A stretch of DNA of 64,000 nucleotides. Origin: JBJXFE01 sp046153875 (GTDB lineage Bacteria > Planctomycetota > Phycisphaerae > Phycisphaerales > UBA1924). The first letter of the stretch is position 1. Each line of letters begins with the position of its first letter. The stretch covers positions 1 through 64,000 of the forward strand of contig JBJXFE010000043.1 in NCBI GenBank assembly GCA_046153875.1, in the 5' to 3' direction. The translations under genes were made by a program, and so were the position numbers. The notes beneath the pieces are model-generated. The model was not told the DNA's origin. It made no database searches and worked only from the letters and a program-made list of their open reading frames with translations. This document shows, one piece after another, positions 9,338-17,473 of this stretch.

Positions 9338-10150
9338 ATGAACTCCGGGACGCCCGCGGGCGAACGCATCTCACACCGGGACGGTTCGCTGGTGCCCGGC
9401 TACGGCATCCATATTCAGCGCTACAACCACGCCCTGCCGCACTGCGCGGGGGGCTGCGTGCTCGACGCCGGGTGCGGTATCGGCTACGGCTCGGCCCACC
9501 TGGCGTCGCGCGGTGCGGCGCGGGTGATCGGCGTGGACATCGCTGAGGAAGCGCTGGCGGAGGCCCGGGCGGCGTACCGACGCCCGAACCTGAGCTTTGT
9601 CCGTGCCGACCTGATGGCGCTCGACGCGGCGACAGAGCTGCCCGCGTCGTTCGACACCATCGTCAACCTCGAGAACATCGAGCACCTGCCCGATCCGGAA
9701 CGGTTCCTCGTCGCGGCCCGTTCGCGGCTCGACCCCGCCCGGGGCGTCCTCGTCGTCAGCACGCCGAACGGGAGAGTGACGGCGCGGGACGCCACGGGCG
9801 AGATCCGCAATCCGTTCCACGAGAAGGAGTACGCGCCGGACGAGCTGCGCGCGCTGCTGGGGCGGTTTTTTCCGTCCGTGCACATGAGCGGGCAGTGGCG
9901 CACGCCGGACGGGCTGCTGCGCACGCGTTCGGCCGAGGAGGCGTTCCGCTACCGCTGCGACGCCTATTTCAACCCGACGGCCCGACTCGGGCGGCTCGCC
10001 CGGCGCGCGATCGGATATTCCGTTCTGCCGCCCCCCGTCTTCGTCGAATCCGGGGACAGTTACAGCACCGACACGGCGATCGCCGCGCTCGACGAACCAC
10101 CGTATGAGTGGGAGCCCGCGTACCTGCTGGCCGTGTGTCGCGTCCGGTAG
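9338..10150 (+). CDS. Class I SAM-dependent methyltransferase
   Basis: This 270-residue protein has a Rossmann methyltransferase core. The SAM-binding motif I is LDAGCGIGYG near residues 49-58, an acidic strand VIGVDIAEEAL follows, and NLENIEHLPDPERFL matches motif IV/post-IV. It resembles small-molecule or glycan methyltransferases (Methyltransf_11/23 type); the substrate is unknown. TATCAT at 9326-9331 ends 6 bases before the ATG and there is no Shine-Dalgarno site, so the mRNA may be leaderless. The next gene, a sugar acyltransferase, starts 9 bases after the stop, which suggests a role in surface-glycan modification. Confidence 0.8.
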   Translation: MNSGTPAGERISHRDGSLVPGYGIHIQRYNHALPHCAGGCVLDAGCGIGYGSAHLASRGAARVIGVDIAEEALAEARAAYRRPNLSFVRADLMALDAATELPASFDTIVNLENIEHLPDPERFLVAARSRLDPARGVLVVSTPNGRVTARDATGEIRNPFHEKEYAPDELRALLGRFFPSVHMSGQWRTPDGLLRTRSAEEAFRYRCDAYFNPTARLGRLARRAIGYSVLPPPVFVESGDSYSTDTAIAALDEPPYEWEPAYLLAVCRVR

Positions 10151-10159
10151 GATGCCGTC

Positions 10160-10795
10160 ATGCCGCGTGGATTGGTGATCATCGGCGGGGGCGGGCACGC
10201 GCTGGTCGTGGCCGAGGCCGCGATCGCCGCGGGGGCGCCGATCGCGGGGTTTCTTGATGACGACCCGTTCGCCCCGCTGTCGGCCGGGGCGCCCAGGGCC
10301 GATCGGCTCGGCGGCTTCGATCGGCTGGACCTGCTCCGCGATCCCGCGTTCGCGTGGATCATCGCGATCGGCGACCTGGATGCGCGGCGCGGGCTCCTGG
10401 CGAGGCTCGCAGCCCTGGACCCACCCCCGCCCGTGAGTGTCGTCCACCCGACGGCCGTCGTGTCCGCCTCGGCCTCGATCGAGCCCGGAGTGTTCGTCGC
10501 GCCCGGCGCGATCGTCCACACACGGGCGCGGATCGGCGAGCACGCCATCGTGAACACGGGCGCGATCGTCGAGCACGAGTGCCGCGTCGGCGTGAATGTT
10601 CACCTCGCGCCGGGATCGGTCCTCGGCGGGCGCGCGGCGGTCGGCGCGGACACGCTCGTGGGACTGGGGTCGCGCGTGCTGCCGGGTGTCCACATCGGTT
10701 CGCGGTGCGTCGTGGGCGCCGGCGCGGTGGTGACCGAAAACGTCGCGGACGATCGGCTGGCGATCGGCGTTCCTGCCGTGTCGCGCGTGCGGTAG
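10160..10795 (+). CDS. NeuD/PglD-type sugar O/N-acyltransferase
   Basis: This 211-residue protein has the two-part layout of the NeuD/PglD/VioB family. An N-terminal nucleotide-sugar-binding segment (LVIIGGGGHALVVAEA, FLDDDP) is followed from about residue 95 by left-handed beta-helix hexapeptide repeats (VVHPTAVVSASASIEPGV, IVNTGAIVEHECRVG, VGLGSRVLPGVHIG). Relatives transfer acetyl groups to amino- or nonulosonic sugars. TAGGAT (10148-10153) ends 6 bases before the ATG and overlaps the TAG stop of the methyltransferase, so it may have its own leaderless promoter besides operon transcription. Confidence 0.85.
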   Translation: MPRGLVIIGGGGHALVVAEAAIAAGAPIAGFLDDDPFAPLSAGAPRADRLGGFDRLDLLRDPAFAWIIAIGDLDARRGLLARLAALDPPPPVSVVHPTAVVSASASIEPGVFVAPGAIVHTRARIGEHAIVNTGAIVEHECRVGVNVHLAPGSVLGGRAAVGADTLVGLGSRVLPGVHIGSRCVVGAGAVVTENVADDRLAIGVPAVSRVR

Positions 10796-10847
10796 CCGCG
10801 GATTCCGGTCGCTCGGGCGGCTCCACCGTGCCGCTCGCGCCGCACCG

Positions 10848-11279
10848 TCATGGGGCGTTCGGCGGCGTCGGTCCCAGCCGATCGCGCAGCGCGTCGGCCC
10901 GCTCGACAAGGTCCGTCCGTGCCTCGTCGGTGTTCGGCGGCAGGGGCGACAGCACGTAGTGCCAGCGCACCGTCGAGCGGATGGGGATCGGCAGCGCCGA
11001 CGCCACCAGGTCGGGCCCCGGGTACTCGTACCACGGGGCGACGGCGTCACGCGGGCCGCTCACCGGCTCGTACCCCTCCTTGCGGACCCGCACGTCGTAG
11101 GTGCCGTAGAACGTGAAGCCGGTGTCGACCGGGGTGCGCCCGACTTCCTGGTCGTTGATCCAGACGATCGCCCCGTCGGGCTCGGAGGTGATGGAGATGC
11201 GGCGTTCGAGGCAACCGCCCATCGCTCCCGCCGCGCCGGCCAGCACGAGCGCCGCGGGGATCGACCTCGGGCTCTTCAT
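10848..11279 (-). CDS. PEGA-domain lipoprotein
   Basis: This 143-residue predicted lipoprotein has a signal segment ending in a lipobox-like AMGGC (Cys23). It contains one PEGA domain (SITSEPDGAIVWIND...VGRTPVDTGF, then YDVRVRKEGY), a small beta domain found on surface proteins. Its ATG overlaps the TGA of the upstream LptB-like ATPase (ATGA), so translation is probably coupled. That pairing may indicate a function in envelope or lipid transport, which is inference only. Confidence 0.75.
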   Translation of the reverse strand: MKSPRSIPAALVLAGAAGAMGGCLERRISITSEPDGAIVWINDQEVGRTPVDTGFTFYGTYDVRVRKEGYEPVSGPRDAVAPWYEYPGPDLVASALPIPIRSTVRWHYVLSPLPPNTDEARTDLVERADALRDRLGPTPPNAP

Positions 11280-12106
11280 CGTTCCGCCTCCGTGCGACGG
11301 CGCGGGCCGACGGTCGCGGGCTCGGGCAGGGGCTTGGCGTCGGCGGGCGCGCCGACGGTCCGCGGGTGGGGGTGGTCGAACTCGTCCCCGCGGAACAGCG
11401 ACCCGAGGTAGACCCGCCGGACCATCTCGTTGTTGATGAGGCTCTTGGGCGTGCCCTCGGCGAAGACGCGACCCTCGTCCAGGATGTACGCCCGGTCGCA
11501 GACCCGCAGCGTCTGCTGCACGTTGTGGTCGGTGATCAGGCACGCGATCCCCAGGTCGCTCAGCCGGCGGATCTCGTGCTGGAGGTCCTCGACGGCGATC
11601 GGGTCCACGCCGCTGAACGGTTCGTCGAGCAGAATCAGCCGAGGGTCCGTCACCAGCGCCCGCGCGATTTCGAGCTTGCGCCGTTCGCCGCCCGAGCAGG
11701 TGCGGGCGGGGTGCGTGGTCTTGTGGCCGAGCCCGAACTGGGCCAGCAGCTCCGCGGCCCTGGCCTTGCGTGCCGCACGACGCATCGGGCGCGTCTCGAG
11801 GATCGCCAGCAGGTTCTGCTCGACCGTCATCCGCTGGAAAACGCTCGGTTCCTGCGAGAGGTACCCCATGCCGTCGCGGGCGCGCCGGTACATCGGCTCG
11901 CGGGTGATCTCACGGCCCTTGAAGAAGACCTGCCCCTCGTCGGCGTCGATCATGCCGATCGTCATGCGGAACGACGTGGTCTTGCCCGCGCCGTTGCGCC
12001 CCAGGAGCCCGACGATCTCCGAGCGCTCGACGTGGAACGACACCCCGTTGACCACGGGCCGCCCGTTGTAGGACTTGCGGAGATTGACCGTCCGGAGAAG
12101 GGGCAC
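11276..12106 (-). CDS. lptB: ABC transporter ATP-binding protein, LptB-like
   Basis: This 276-residue ABC ATPase has Walker A GRNGAGKTT (near 36-44), a Q-loop region YLSQEPSVF, the signature CSGGERRKLEIARAL, Walker B LILLDEPFSGVDP and the switch His in ITDHN. The sequence between motifs is typical of LptB, which powers lipopolysaccharide export to the outer membrane. About 35 extra C-terminal residues after GSLFRGDEF are proline- and arginine-rich and are not part of the usual roughly 240-residue LptB. The start is GTG; TAAACT (12113-12118, minus strand) ends 6 bases before it, a leaderless geometry. No permease genes adjoin it, so generic ABC ATPase is the fallback. Confidence 0.85.
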   Translation of the reverse strand: MPLLRTVNLRKSYNGRPVVNGVSFHVERSEIVGLLGRNGAGKTTSFRMTIGMIDADEGQVFFKGREITREPMYRRARDGMGYLSQEPSVFQRMTVEQNLLAILETRPMRRAARKARAAELLAQFGLGHKTTHPARTCSGGERRKLEIARALVTDPRLILLDEPFSGVDPIAVEDLQHEIRRLSDLGIACLITDHNVQQTLRVCDRAYILDEGRVFAEGTPKSLINNEMVRRVYLGSLFRGDEFDHPHPRTVGAPADAKPLPEPATVGPRRRTEAER

Positions 12107-12149
12107 GGCCAGAGTTTACCCCCCCGGCTCGGCGTCAGAGTCCGGCGCT

Positions 12150-12545
12150 TCAGGCGATCAGCCGCAGGCTCATGGGGTAGCGGAAGTACTCCCCGCGGTT
12201 GGCCGCCACCGCCCCCATGATGCACCCGACGATTCCGAGAACCCACACCACCGCCATCAGCAGGAAGCCGACCACGATCACCGCCAGCACCGCTGCCACC
12301 ACAAAGTAGATGACCAGCGAGATCTGGAAGTTCACCGCCTCCTTGCCGTGGTCATCCAGGAAGGGCGACTCCTGCGCCCGCAAGCGCCACATGACCAGCG
12401 CCGGGATCACCGGGATGAAGTGGAGCAGCACCAGCGTCAGGTGCTGGAACGTCGCGTAGGTCCGCTCGGACGGCGTCGCGTGCGGATCGACCACCCGTCC
12501 GGTCGGGGTTCGCGGGTTCCAGTAGGGTTCTGCCACGGTTGCCAT
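12150..12545 (-). CDS. DUF4870-like small membrane protein
   Basis: This 131-residue protein has a polar N-terminus (about 30 residues) and three hydrophobic segments in the DUF4870/Tic20-like arrangement. FQHLTLVLLHFIPVIPALVMW comes first, then the family-typical polar turn DDHGKEAVNFQISLVIYFV, then a third long segment. ATG at 12545 has a GAGG about 7 bases upstream; a TTG at 12572 is a poorer alternative. Function is unknown. Confidence 0.75.
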   Translation of the reverse strand: MATVAEPYWNPRTPTGRVVDPHATPSERTYATFQHLTLVLLHFIPVIPALVMWRLRAQESPFLDDHGKEAVNFQISLVIYFVVAAVLAVIVVGFLLMAVVWVLGIVGCIMGAVAANRGEYFRYPMSLRLIA

Positions 12546-12664
12546 AGTGTCCTCGCCCGATTCATTGGGCAAGCGGGCCTGCGGTTTTCAGGCCCCGGCG
12601 CACGCCCCCTGTAGTCCTTCCGGCGGCGTTCGGGCCTCGATCCCCGGTTCGTTGAATCCCCGGC

Positions 12665-12693
12665 TGGTTCCCGGGCGAACATCCTGATAGGCT
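12665..12693 (+). promoter_or_regulatory. Candidate promoter of the dockerin metalloprotease
   Basis: TGGTTC (12665-12670), a 17-base spacer and TAGGCT (12688-12693) lie about 85 bases before the GTG start. The same arrangement, with TGATAGG around the -10, occurs at 15550-15578. Confidence 0.4.
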
Positions 12694-12776
12694 GTCGCGT
12701 GGGGAGGCCGCCCGCCCATAAGGGCTTGGGCGGCCGGGACGCCGCATCCGCACCCGCCTTTGAAGGAGTTGGAACC

Positions 12777-14183
12777 GTGACGCACACGATCCATCGTCGC
12801 CTTGGTGTCTGGTCGTGCGTCACCGCGGCGACCGTCGCGACGGTCGCCGCGGCCACGGGCCCGGTGCCCACCGTGACGAACTCCGCCCGAGCGCTGGACC
12901 CGGTGATCCGCCAGGGCTTCGGCGTCTCGGCGTACACGCTGCAGGTCTTCACGCCGCCGCCCGGCGCGGAGCTCGGGTTCGACGCCACGTTCACGCTCGC
13001 CGGCGCGGTCCGCACGATCCGGTTCGTGCCCGTCGAGATGAACGCCGCGGGGTGCGTGATGTCCCTGGATACCGGGGCCGCGGAACTCATCGACGTGCCC
13101 GCGCCCGACGCCGGCATCTACGAGGGCGAGATCACCGGCGGAGGGACCGCGATCGCGCAGATGCTCAACGGAAGGCTCAGCGCCCTGGTCCGCATCGGCG
13201 CCCAATCCTGGAACATCCAGCCCGTCAGCGACCTGATCGCCGGGGCCGACCCCCGCGTCCACATCGTCGTCGCCGGCGACGCGATCCTTCCCGGGGGAGG
13301 AACGTGCGCCGAGCCGGGCCACGGGCACGGCGCCGCGCCGGGCCTCGTGACACCCACGCCCACCGCGTCCGTCGGCGGGAGCGTGATGGACGGCAGCCAG
13401 ATCCTGGTCTGCGAGGTTGCCTGTGAATCGGATTATGAGTTCTCCCTGATCCACAACCTCAACGCGTCGGCGGCGGCCCAGGACATCGCCAAGGTCATGG
13501 CGTGGGCGGGCAAGTACTTCACCGAGGGCGCGAACGTCAAGTTCAAGATCACGCGGTACGTGATCCGCCTCAACCCCCTGACCAACCCCTACACCACGAG
13601 CGAACCGGGCGCCCTGCTCGACCAGTTCGCCGCCCACTGGAACCTCAAGTTCACCCAGACGCAGCGCGACCTGGCCCATCTGTTCACCGGCCGCGAACTG
13701 GAGGGTACGGTCATCGGGATCGCCCGCATCTCGTCGGTCTGCAGCGAGACGATGGGGTACGCGCTCTCCCAGTCGCTCTACACCTCGCTGCTCGGCAAGC
13801 GCGCGGCCCTCACCGCCCACGAGGTGGGGCACAACTTCAGCGCCCAGCACTGCGACCAGGCGCAAGGGCTCTGCGCCCCGTGCCGCATCATGCTCGCCGG
13901 CACGGGCATCGGCATCCAGAACCTGTCCTTCGGGTGCTCCGGGCCGTTCATCGCCTTCTACGCGGAGCAGAGGCCCTGCCTTGAACCCCTCGAAACGAAC
14001 GGCGGCGGTCTGTGCAGGCCGGACATGACGTTCGACGCCCAGCTCTCGCTCGGGGACTTCGGCGCGTTCCAGACCGCCTACGCACTCGGGATCACCGTGC
14101 TGGCCGACTTCAGCGGTGACGGGCAGCTCACGCTCGCGGACTTCGGCGCGTTCCAGAGTGCGTACGCCGCGGGTTGCCCGTAG
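12777..14183 (+). CDS. Secreted HExxHxxxxxH metalloprotease with variant dockerin
   Basis: This 468-residue secreted protein has an extended metzincin-type zinc site H348-E349-x-x-H352-x5-H358 (AHEVGHNFSAQH), like M12B/reprolysin peptidases. A cysteine-rich stretch follows. The C-terminus holds two dockerin-like segments in which the usual FGCFQ is FGAFQ and the loops are DMTFDAQLSLGD and DFSGDGQLTLAD; only the terminal GCP cysteine remains. The GTG start at 12777 is chosen because AGGAG lies 8 bases upstream and a signal peptide (to about residue 30) begins there. It stands alone, convergent with the next gene. Confidence 0.85.
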   Translation: MTHTIHRRLGVWSCVTAATVATVAAATGPVPTVTNSARALDPVIRQGFGVSAYTLQVFTPPPGAELGFDATFTLAGAVRTIRFVPVEMNAAGCVMSLDTGAAELIDVPAPDAGIYEGEITGGGTAIAQMLNGRLSALVRIGAQSWNIQPVSDLIAGADPRVHIVVAGDAILPGGGTCAEPGHGHGAAPGLVTPTPTASVGGSVMDGSQILVCEVACESDYEFSLIHNLNASAAAQDIAKVMAWAGKYFTEGANVKFKITRYVIRLNPLTNPYTTSEPGALLDQFAAHWNLKFTQTQRDLAHLFTGRELEGTVIGIARISSVCSETMGYALSQSLYTSLLGKRAALTAHEVGHNFSAQHCDQAQGLCAPCRIMLAGTGIGIQNLSFGCSGPFIAFYAEQRPCLEPLETNGGGLCRPDMTFDAQLSLGDFGAFQTAYALGITVLADFSGDGQLTLADFGAFQSAYAAGCP

Positions 14184-14280
14184 GCGCTGCGCGTACGCGG
14201 ACTCGCTGAGGGCGCAGGGCCGGGCAGGGCCGGGCGTGGCTGTTGTTCTCCGCGTCCTCGGCGCCTCCGCGTGAGGCTCG

Positions 14281-15438
14281 TCACTGCCCGAAGAGATTGC
14301 GCTCGCCGAACATCCCCTTGGCCTCGAAGTGCGCCAGCGCCTCGTCCGTGTCGCGGAAGATCTTCGTCGCCGTCTCGGTGATGAACGGCGAGGGCGTCTT
14401 CTTCGGTTTCCAGACGACGTAGACCCCCTTGGCGTGCTCGAAGGCGTGGTGCAGCTCGCGCTCTACGCCGCTGGACAGGCCCGGCATCCCGCCCGGAAGC
14501 TCGGGGATGTAGCTGACGATCATGTCGGACTGGTCGATGAGCTTGAAGTCCCGCATGTAGATCTGCCCGTCGATGTCGCCGGCGATGTCCAGCACCTCGC
14601 GGACCTTCACGCGGATCGGCCCCGCGGCCGGCTGGGGCGTCGCGCCCCGCGGGGACGCGCCGCCGCCCGCAGCGCCGAACGTGTGGGCCGCGACCTCGAG
14701 GAACTCCTTCCCCTCGCGCGCGGCCGCGATGGCTCGCTCCAGCAGCAGCTTCTCGTCCACGTCGCCCGGGTCGAAGGTGATGAAGTGCTCGGCCAGGGCG
14801 GCGCGGAAGCGGTCGATCTCCGCCAGCACGTCGGGCAGGTCGAAGACGTGCGTCATGGGGAAGCTGGGGTAGACCTTCTTCATGCCCGGGCGGCAGGCGA
14901 GACGGAAGAGCGTGCGTGTCGTTGGCTCGTGCCGCCCGCGGCTGAGCATGTAGAACCGGCTCCCCTCCACGGCCTGGCTCATCAACTCGGTCGCCAGGAT
15001 TTCCTCCTCGCGCCACACCATGCAGTCCTTGAGGGTGGCGTCGATCTCGTGGTCGCGGTGGAGCCGGTGGTGGACCGTTTCGATGTTGTCCACGAGGCAG
15101 ATGAACAGGTCGGGCTCGAGCAGCCGCACCTGGTCGAAGTCGAAGGCGCTGAAGAGCCCGTGCCGCCAGCGGAACGTCGCGTGCGTGTTGACGAGCATGG
15201 TCTTCTGCTCGCGCGCCTGGGCGATGATGTCCTTGAAGGCCGCGCGGCGCAGAGAGTTGAGGCGTGAGAGCGGCAGGTCGAGGATGCGCCCGGGGCGGAT
15301 GTCCGGCGCCTCGCGGTACATCATGTCCCCGACGTGGTGGATGGTGAAGGCTTCGCCCTGCTCCCCCGCGAAGCGGGCGGCCGCGTCGAGGTAGGCTTTC
15401 TTGTCCATCCCGACCTGGCCGGTGACGATGGCGCGCAT
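14281..15438 (-). CDS. Two-domain protein: P-loop-like N-terminus plus nucleoside 2-deoxyribosyltransferase-like C-terminus
   Basis: I do not recognise this 385-residue cytosolic protein as a named family. Residues 1-20 (RAIVTGQVGMDKKAYLD) look like a P-loop strand with a degenerate Walker A (G-x-x-G-x-x-K-K, no Ser/Thr). HHVGDMMYREAP and LVNTHATFRW fit a nucleoside/adenylate-kinase-like core to about residue 250. From about 290 the pattern YMRDFKLIDQSDMIVSYIPE, SSGVERELHHAFEHAKGVYV resembles nucleoside 2-deoxyribosyltransferases (D at the binding site, S-x-G-x-x-x-E, then A-x-x-x-x-K-x-V). A GP/A-rich linker joins the parts. An AGGAA lies upstream of the ATG. A role in nucleotide salvage is inferred only from fold resemblance. 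Confidence 0.6.
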   Translation of the reverse strand: MRAIVTGQVGMDKKAYLDAAARFAGEQGEAFTIHHVGDMMYREAPDIRPGRILDLPLSRLNSLRRAAFKDIIAQAREQKTMLVNTHATFRWRHGLFSAFDFDQVRLLEPDLFICLVDNIETVHHRLHRDHEIDATLKDCMVWREEEILATELMSQAVEGSRFYMLSRGRHEPTTRTLFRLACRPGMKKVYPSFPMTHVFDLPDVLAEIDRFRAALAEHFITFDPGDVDEKLLLERAIAAAREGKEFLEVAAHTFGAAGGGASPRGATPQPAAGPIRVKVREVLDIAGDIDGQIYMRDFKLIDQSDMIVSYIPELPGGMPGLSSGVERELHHAFEHAKGVYVVWKPKKTPSPFITETATKIFRDTDEALAHFEAKGMFGERNLFGQ

Positions 15439-15549
15439 GGGGTGGGTTCCTGGGCGTCGAACCGTGCGCGGCGTCGTTCGGCACGCCGCGTCTTGACCGG
15501 TATGAAGACTGTAGACGGATAATCGGGGGTCCCCCGGCGTCCGTTCGGC

Positions 15550-15578
15550 TTGTTCCCGATGCGTTTTCGTGATAGGTT
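15550..15578 (+). promoter_or_regulatory. Candidate promoter of the dockerin FG-GAP gene
   Basis: TTGTTC (15550-15555), a 17-base spacer and TAGGTT (15573-15578) lie about 113 bases before the ATG. The surrounding TTCCCG...TGATAGG pattern matches the promoter candidate at 12665. Confidence 0.45.
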
Positions 15579-15691
15579 CGCACCGGTCCCGTCGGCGTGC
15601 GTGACCGGCGGTGGCTCTCCGGCCGCGTCGCCCGCGGCGTGTTCTCCCCGTGCCCCCATCTCCGCGACTGCGCGGCCTTCAGGAGTTGTTC

Positions 15692-17422
15692 ATGAGTCGT
15701 TTCCCGTCGGCCCGTTCGTGCGGCGTGGCGATCGTTGTTCCGTGCCTGGCGTTGGCGGGGCTCGCCGCCCCGGCCGCGGCCCAACTCCAGTTTGTGGACC
15801 AGACAGCGACGCGGTTCCCCCAGCCCGGGCCGCTCGAGTACACCAACCAGGTGGCGATCGAGGACGTGGACGCCGACGGCGACCTCGACGTGGTCTGGGC
15901 CAACGGCGGCGGGTACTCCTCGGTCCTGCCGCCGCAGGTCATCCGGTTCTACATGAATAGCGGTTTGGGCGTGTTCACGGACGAAACCGTGGCGCGCACC
16001 GGCGGAACGACCGCGGTCGCCCGCGACGTGGAGTTCGGCGACGTCGACGGCGACGGCGACGCGGACATGGTCGTGGCCACGGATTTCCTGACGCAGCCGC
16101 GGCTGTTCATCAACACCGGGAGCGGGTTCTTCGCCGACCAGACCGCGGCCCGCCTGCCCGCGATCCCGCTGGGCAGCCCGCACGTGACGCTCGGCGACGT
16201 GGACAACGACGGCGACCTGGACTTGTGCTTCGCGCACGGCTCGCCCAACCGCTTCGGCACCGGGCCGACGCAACTGTGGATGAACAACGGCGCCGGTGTC
16301 TTCACGGACCAGTCCGCGGCACGCCTTCCCGCGTCGCCGTGCGCCCAGCCCATGGACGCCAGCTTCGCCGACGTGGACGGCGACCTGGACCTCGACGTGC
16401 TCATCGGCTCGCGAGCCGGCAGCGGCAGCAAGCTCTTCATCAACAACGGCGCGGGCACGTTCTCCAACGCCAGCCCGACCCTCCCGCCCACGTCCACGTG
16501 CTACTCGTTCGACTTCGGCGACTACGACAACGACAACGACCTCGACCTGCTGGGCGTGAACACGCTCCCGGGCAGCTCGCGCGACACGATCTGGCGGAAC
16601 AACGGCGCGGGGCTCTACACGGACGTCACGGCGACCGCCCTGCCAGTGGCCAGCAACCCCGCCGTCGACGACAACGACAGCAAGTTCCTCGATGCCGACA
16701 ACGATGGGGACCTGGACTTCATCATCGCGTCGCTCGGCTCCACCGAGCGCTACTGCCGCAACAACGGCGACGGGACGTTCACGCTCATCGCCGGGGCGAT
16801 CACGGCCGTGCAGGATTCGAGCCTCGACAACGAGGTGGGGGACCTGGACGGCGACGGCGACCTGGACATGGTGACGGCGCAGGGCGAATCGGGCAGCTTC
16901 CTCAACCGCATCTACATCAATACGACGGGCCCGGCGGACACCCGCGCGCCGAAGATCGTCCAGACCGAGCAGGCGCCGCCCACGACGAGCACCACCGGGC
17001 CGTATGTCGTCCGCGCGGTGATCCGTGACGACATGACCGGGGACCGTAACTTCTTCGCGTCGGCGCTGGCCCTGCGGTACACGGTGTCGGGCGTGCCGGG
17101 GGTGCAGAGCGCACCGCTGCGCTGGGCCGGGCACGACGTCTACCGCGGCTCGATTCCCGGGCAGGCGTGCGGCTCCACGATCGAGTACTGGGTGGACGCG
17201 ACCGACAAGGCCGGGAACAACGCGCAGGGCCCGCACCGGACGTTGACCATCTCGCCCTACGCCGACTGCAACAACAGCGGCACGCTCACCGTCGCCGACT
17301 TCGGGTGCTTCCAGGGCAAGTACGTCCTGGGCGACCTGTACGCCGACTGCAACAACAGCGGCACGCTCACCGTCGCCGACTTCGGGTGCTTCCAGGGCAA
17401 GTACGTCCTGGGGTGCCCGTAG
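15692..17422 (+). CDS. Secreted FG-GAP/VCBS repeat propeller with GC-type dockerin
   Basis: This 576-residue exported protein has a signal peptide ending near PAAAQ (residue 30). It contains about seven integrin-like FG-GAP/VCBS repeats, each with a calcium-loop D-x-D-x-D-G-D-x-D (for example DVDADGDLDVV, DVDGDGDADMV, DLDGDGDLDMV), forming a beta-propeller over about residues 40-420. An Ig-like domain (about 430-520) follows, then two dockerin segments whose DNA is identical over 74 bases, ending GCP. Unlike its relatives it lacks the cysteine just before the first repeat (SPYADC rather than CYADC). ATG at 15692 follows AGGAG by 6 bases. Likely role: surface adhesion or ligand binding. Confidence 0.88.
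   Translation: MSRFPSARSCGVAIVVPCLALAGLAAPAAAQLQFVDQTATRFPQPGPLEYTNQVAIEDVDADGDLDVVWANGGGYSSVLPPQVIRFYMNSGLGVFTDETVARTGGTTAVARDVEFGDVDGDGDADMVVATDFLTQPRLFINTGSGFFADQTAARLPAIPLGSPHVTLGDVDNDGDLDLCFAHGSPNRFGTGPTQLWMNNGAGVFTDQSAARLPASPCAQPMDASFADVDGDLDLDVLIGSRAGSGSKLFINNGAGTFSNASPTLPPTSTCYSFDFGDYDNDNDLDLLGVNTLPGSSRDTIWRNNGAGLYTDVTATALPVASNPAVDDNDSKFLDADNDGDLDFIIASLGSTERYCRNNGDGTFTLIAGAITAVQDSSLDNEVGDLDGDGDLDMVTAQGESGSFLNRIYINTTGPADTRAPKIVQTEQAPPTTSTTGPYVVRAVIRDDMTGDRNFFASALALRYTVSGVPGVQSAPLRWAGHDVYRGSIPGQACGSTIEYWVDATDKAGNNAQGPHRTLTISPYADCNNSGTLTVADFGCFQGKYVLGDLYADCNNSGTLTVADFGCFQGKYVLGCP
17258..17412 (+). repeat. Perfect 74-bp direct repeat encoding the two dockerin segments
   Basis: Bases 17258-17331 and 17339-17412 are identical (period 81). 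Each encodes YADCNNSG through YVLG. The other dockerin genes have diverged copies, so this pair was recently duplicated or converted. Confidence 0.9.
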
Positions 17423-17424
17423 AA

Positions 17425-17448
17425 GAAGGGACCGAGGGACGGAGGAAC
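17425..17448. repeat. 8-bp repeat array (GAAGGGAC-like) 3' of dockerin gene
   Basis: Octamers GAAGGGAC, CGAGGGAC and GGAGGAAC begin 3 bases after the stop of the FG-GAP gene. They are related to the arrays at 1806 and 9241. Confidence 0.6.
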
Positions 17449-17473
17449 CGGCCGCGGTGGCGTCACGCGCGGT

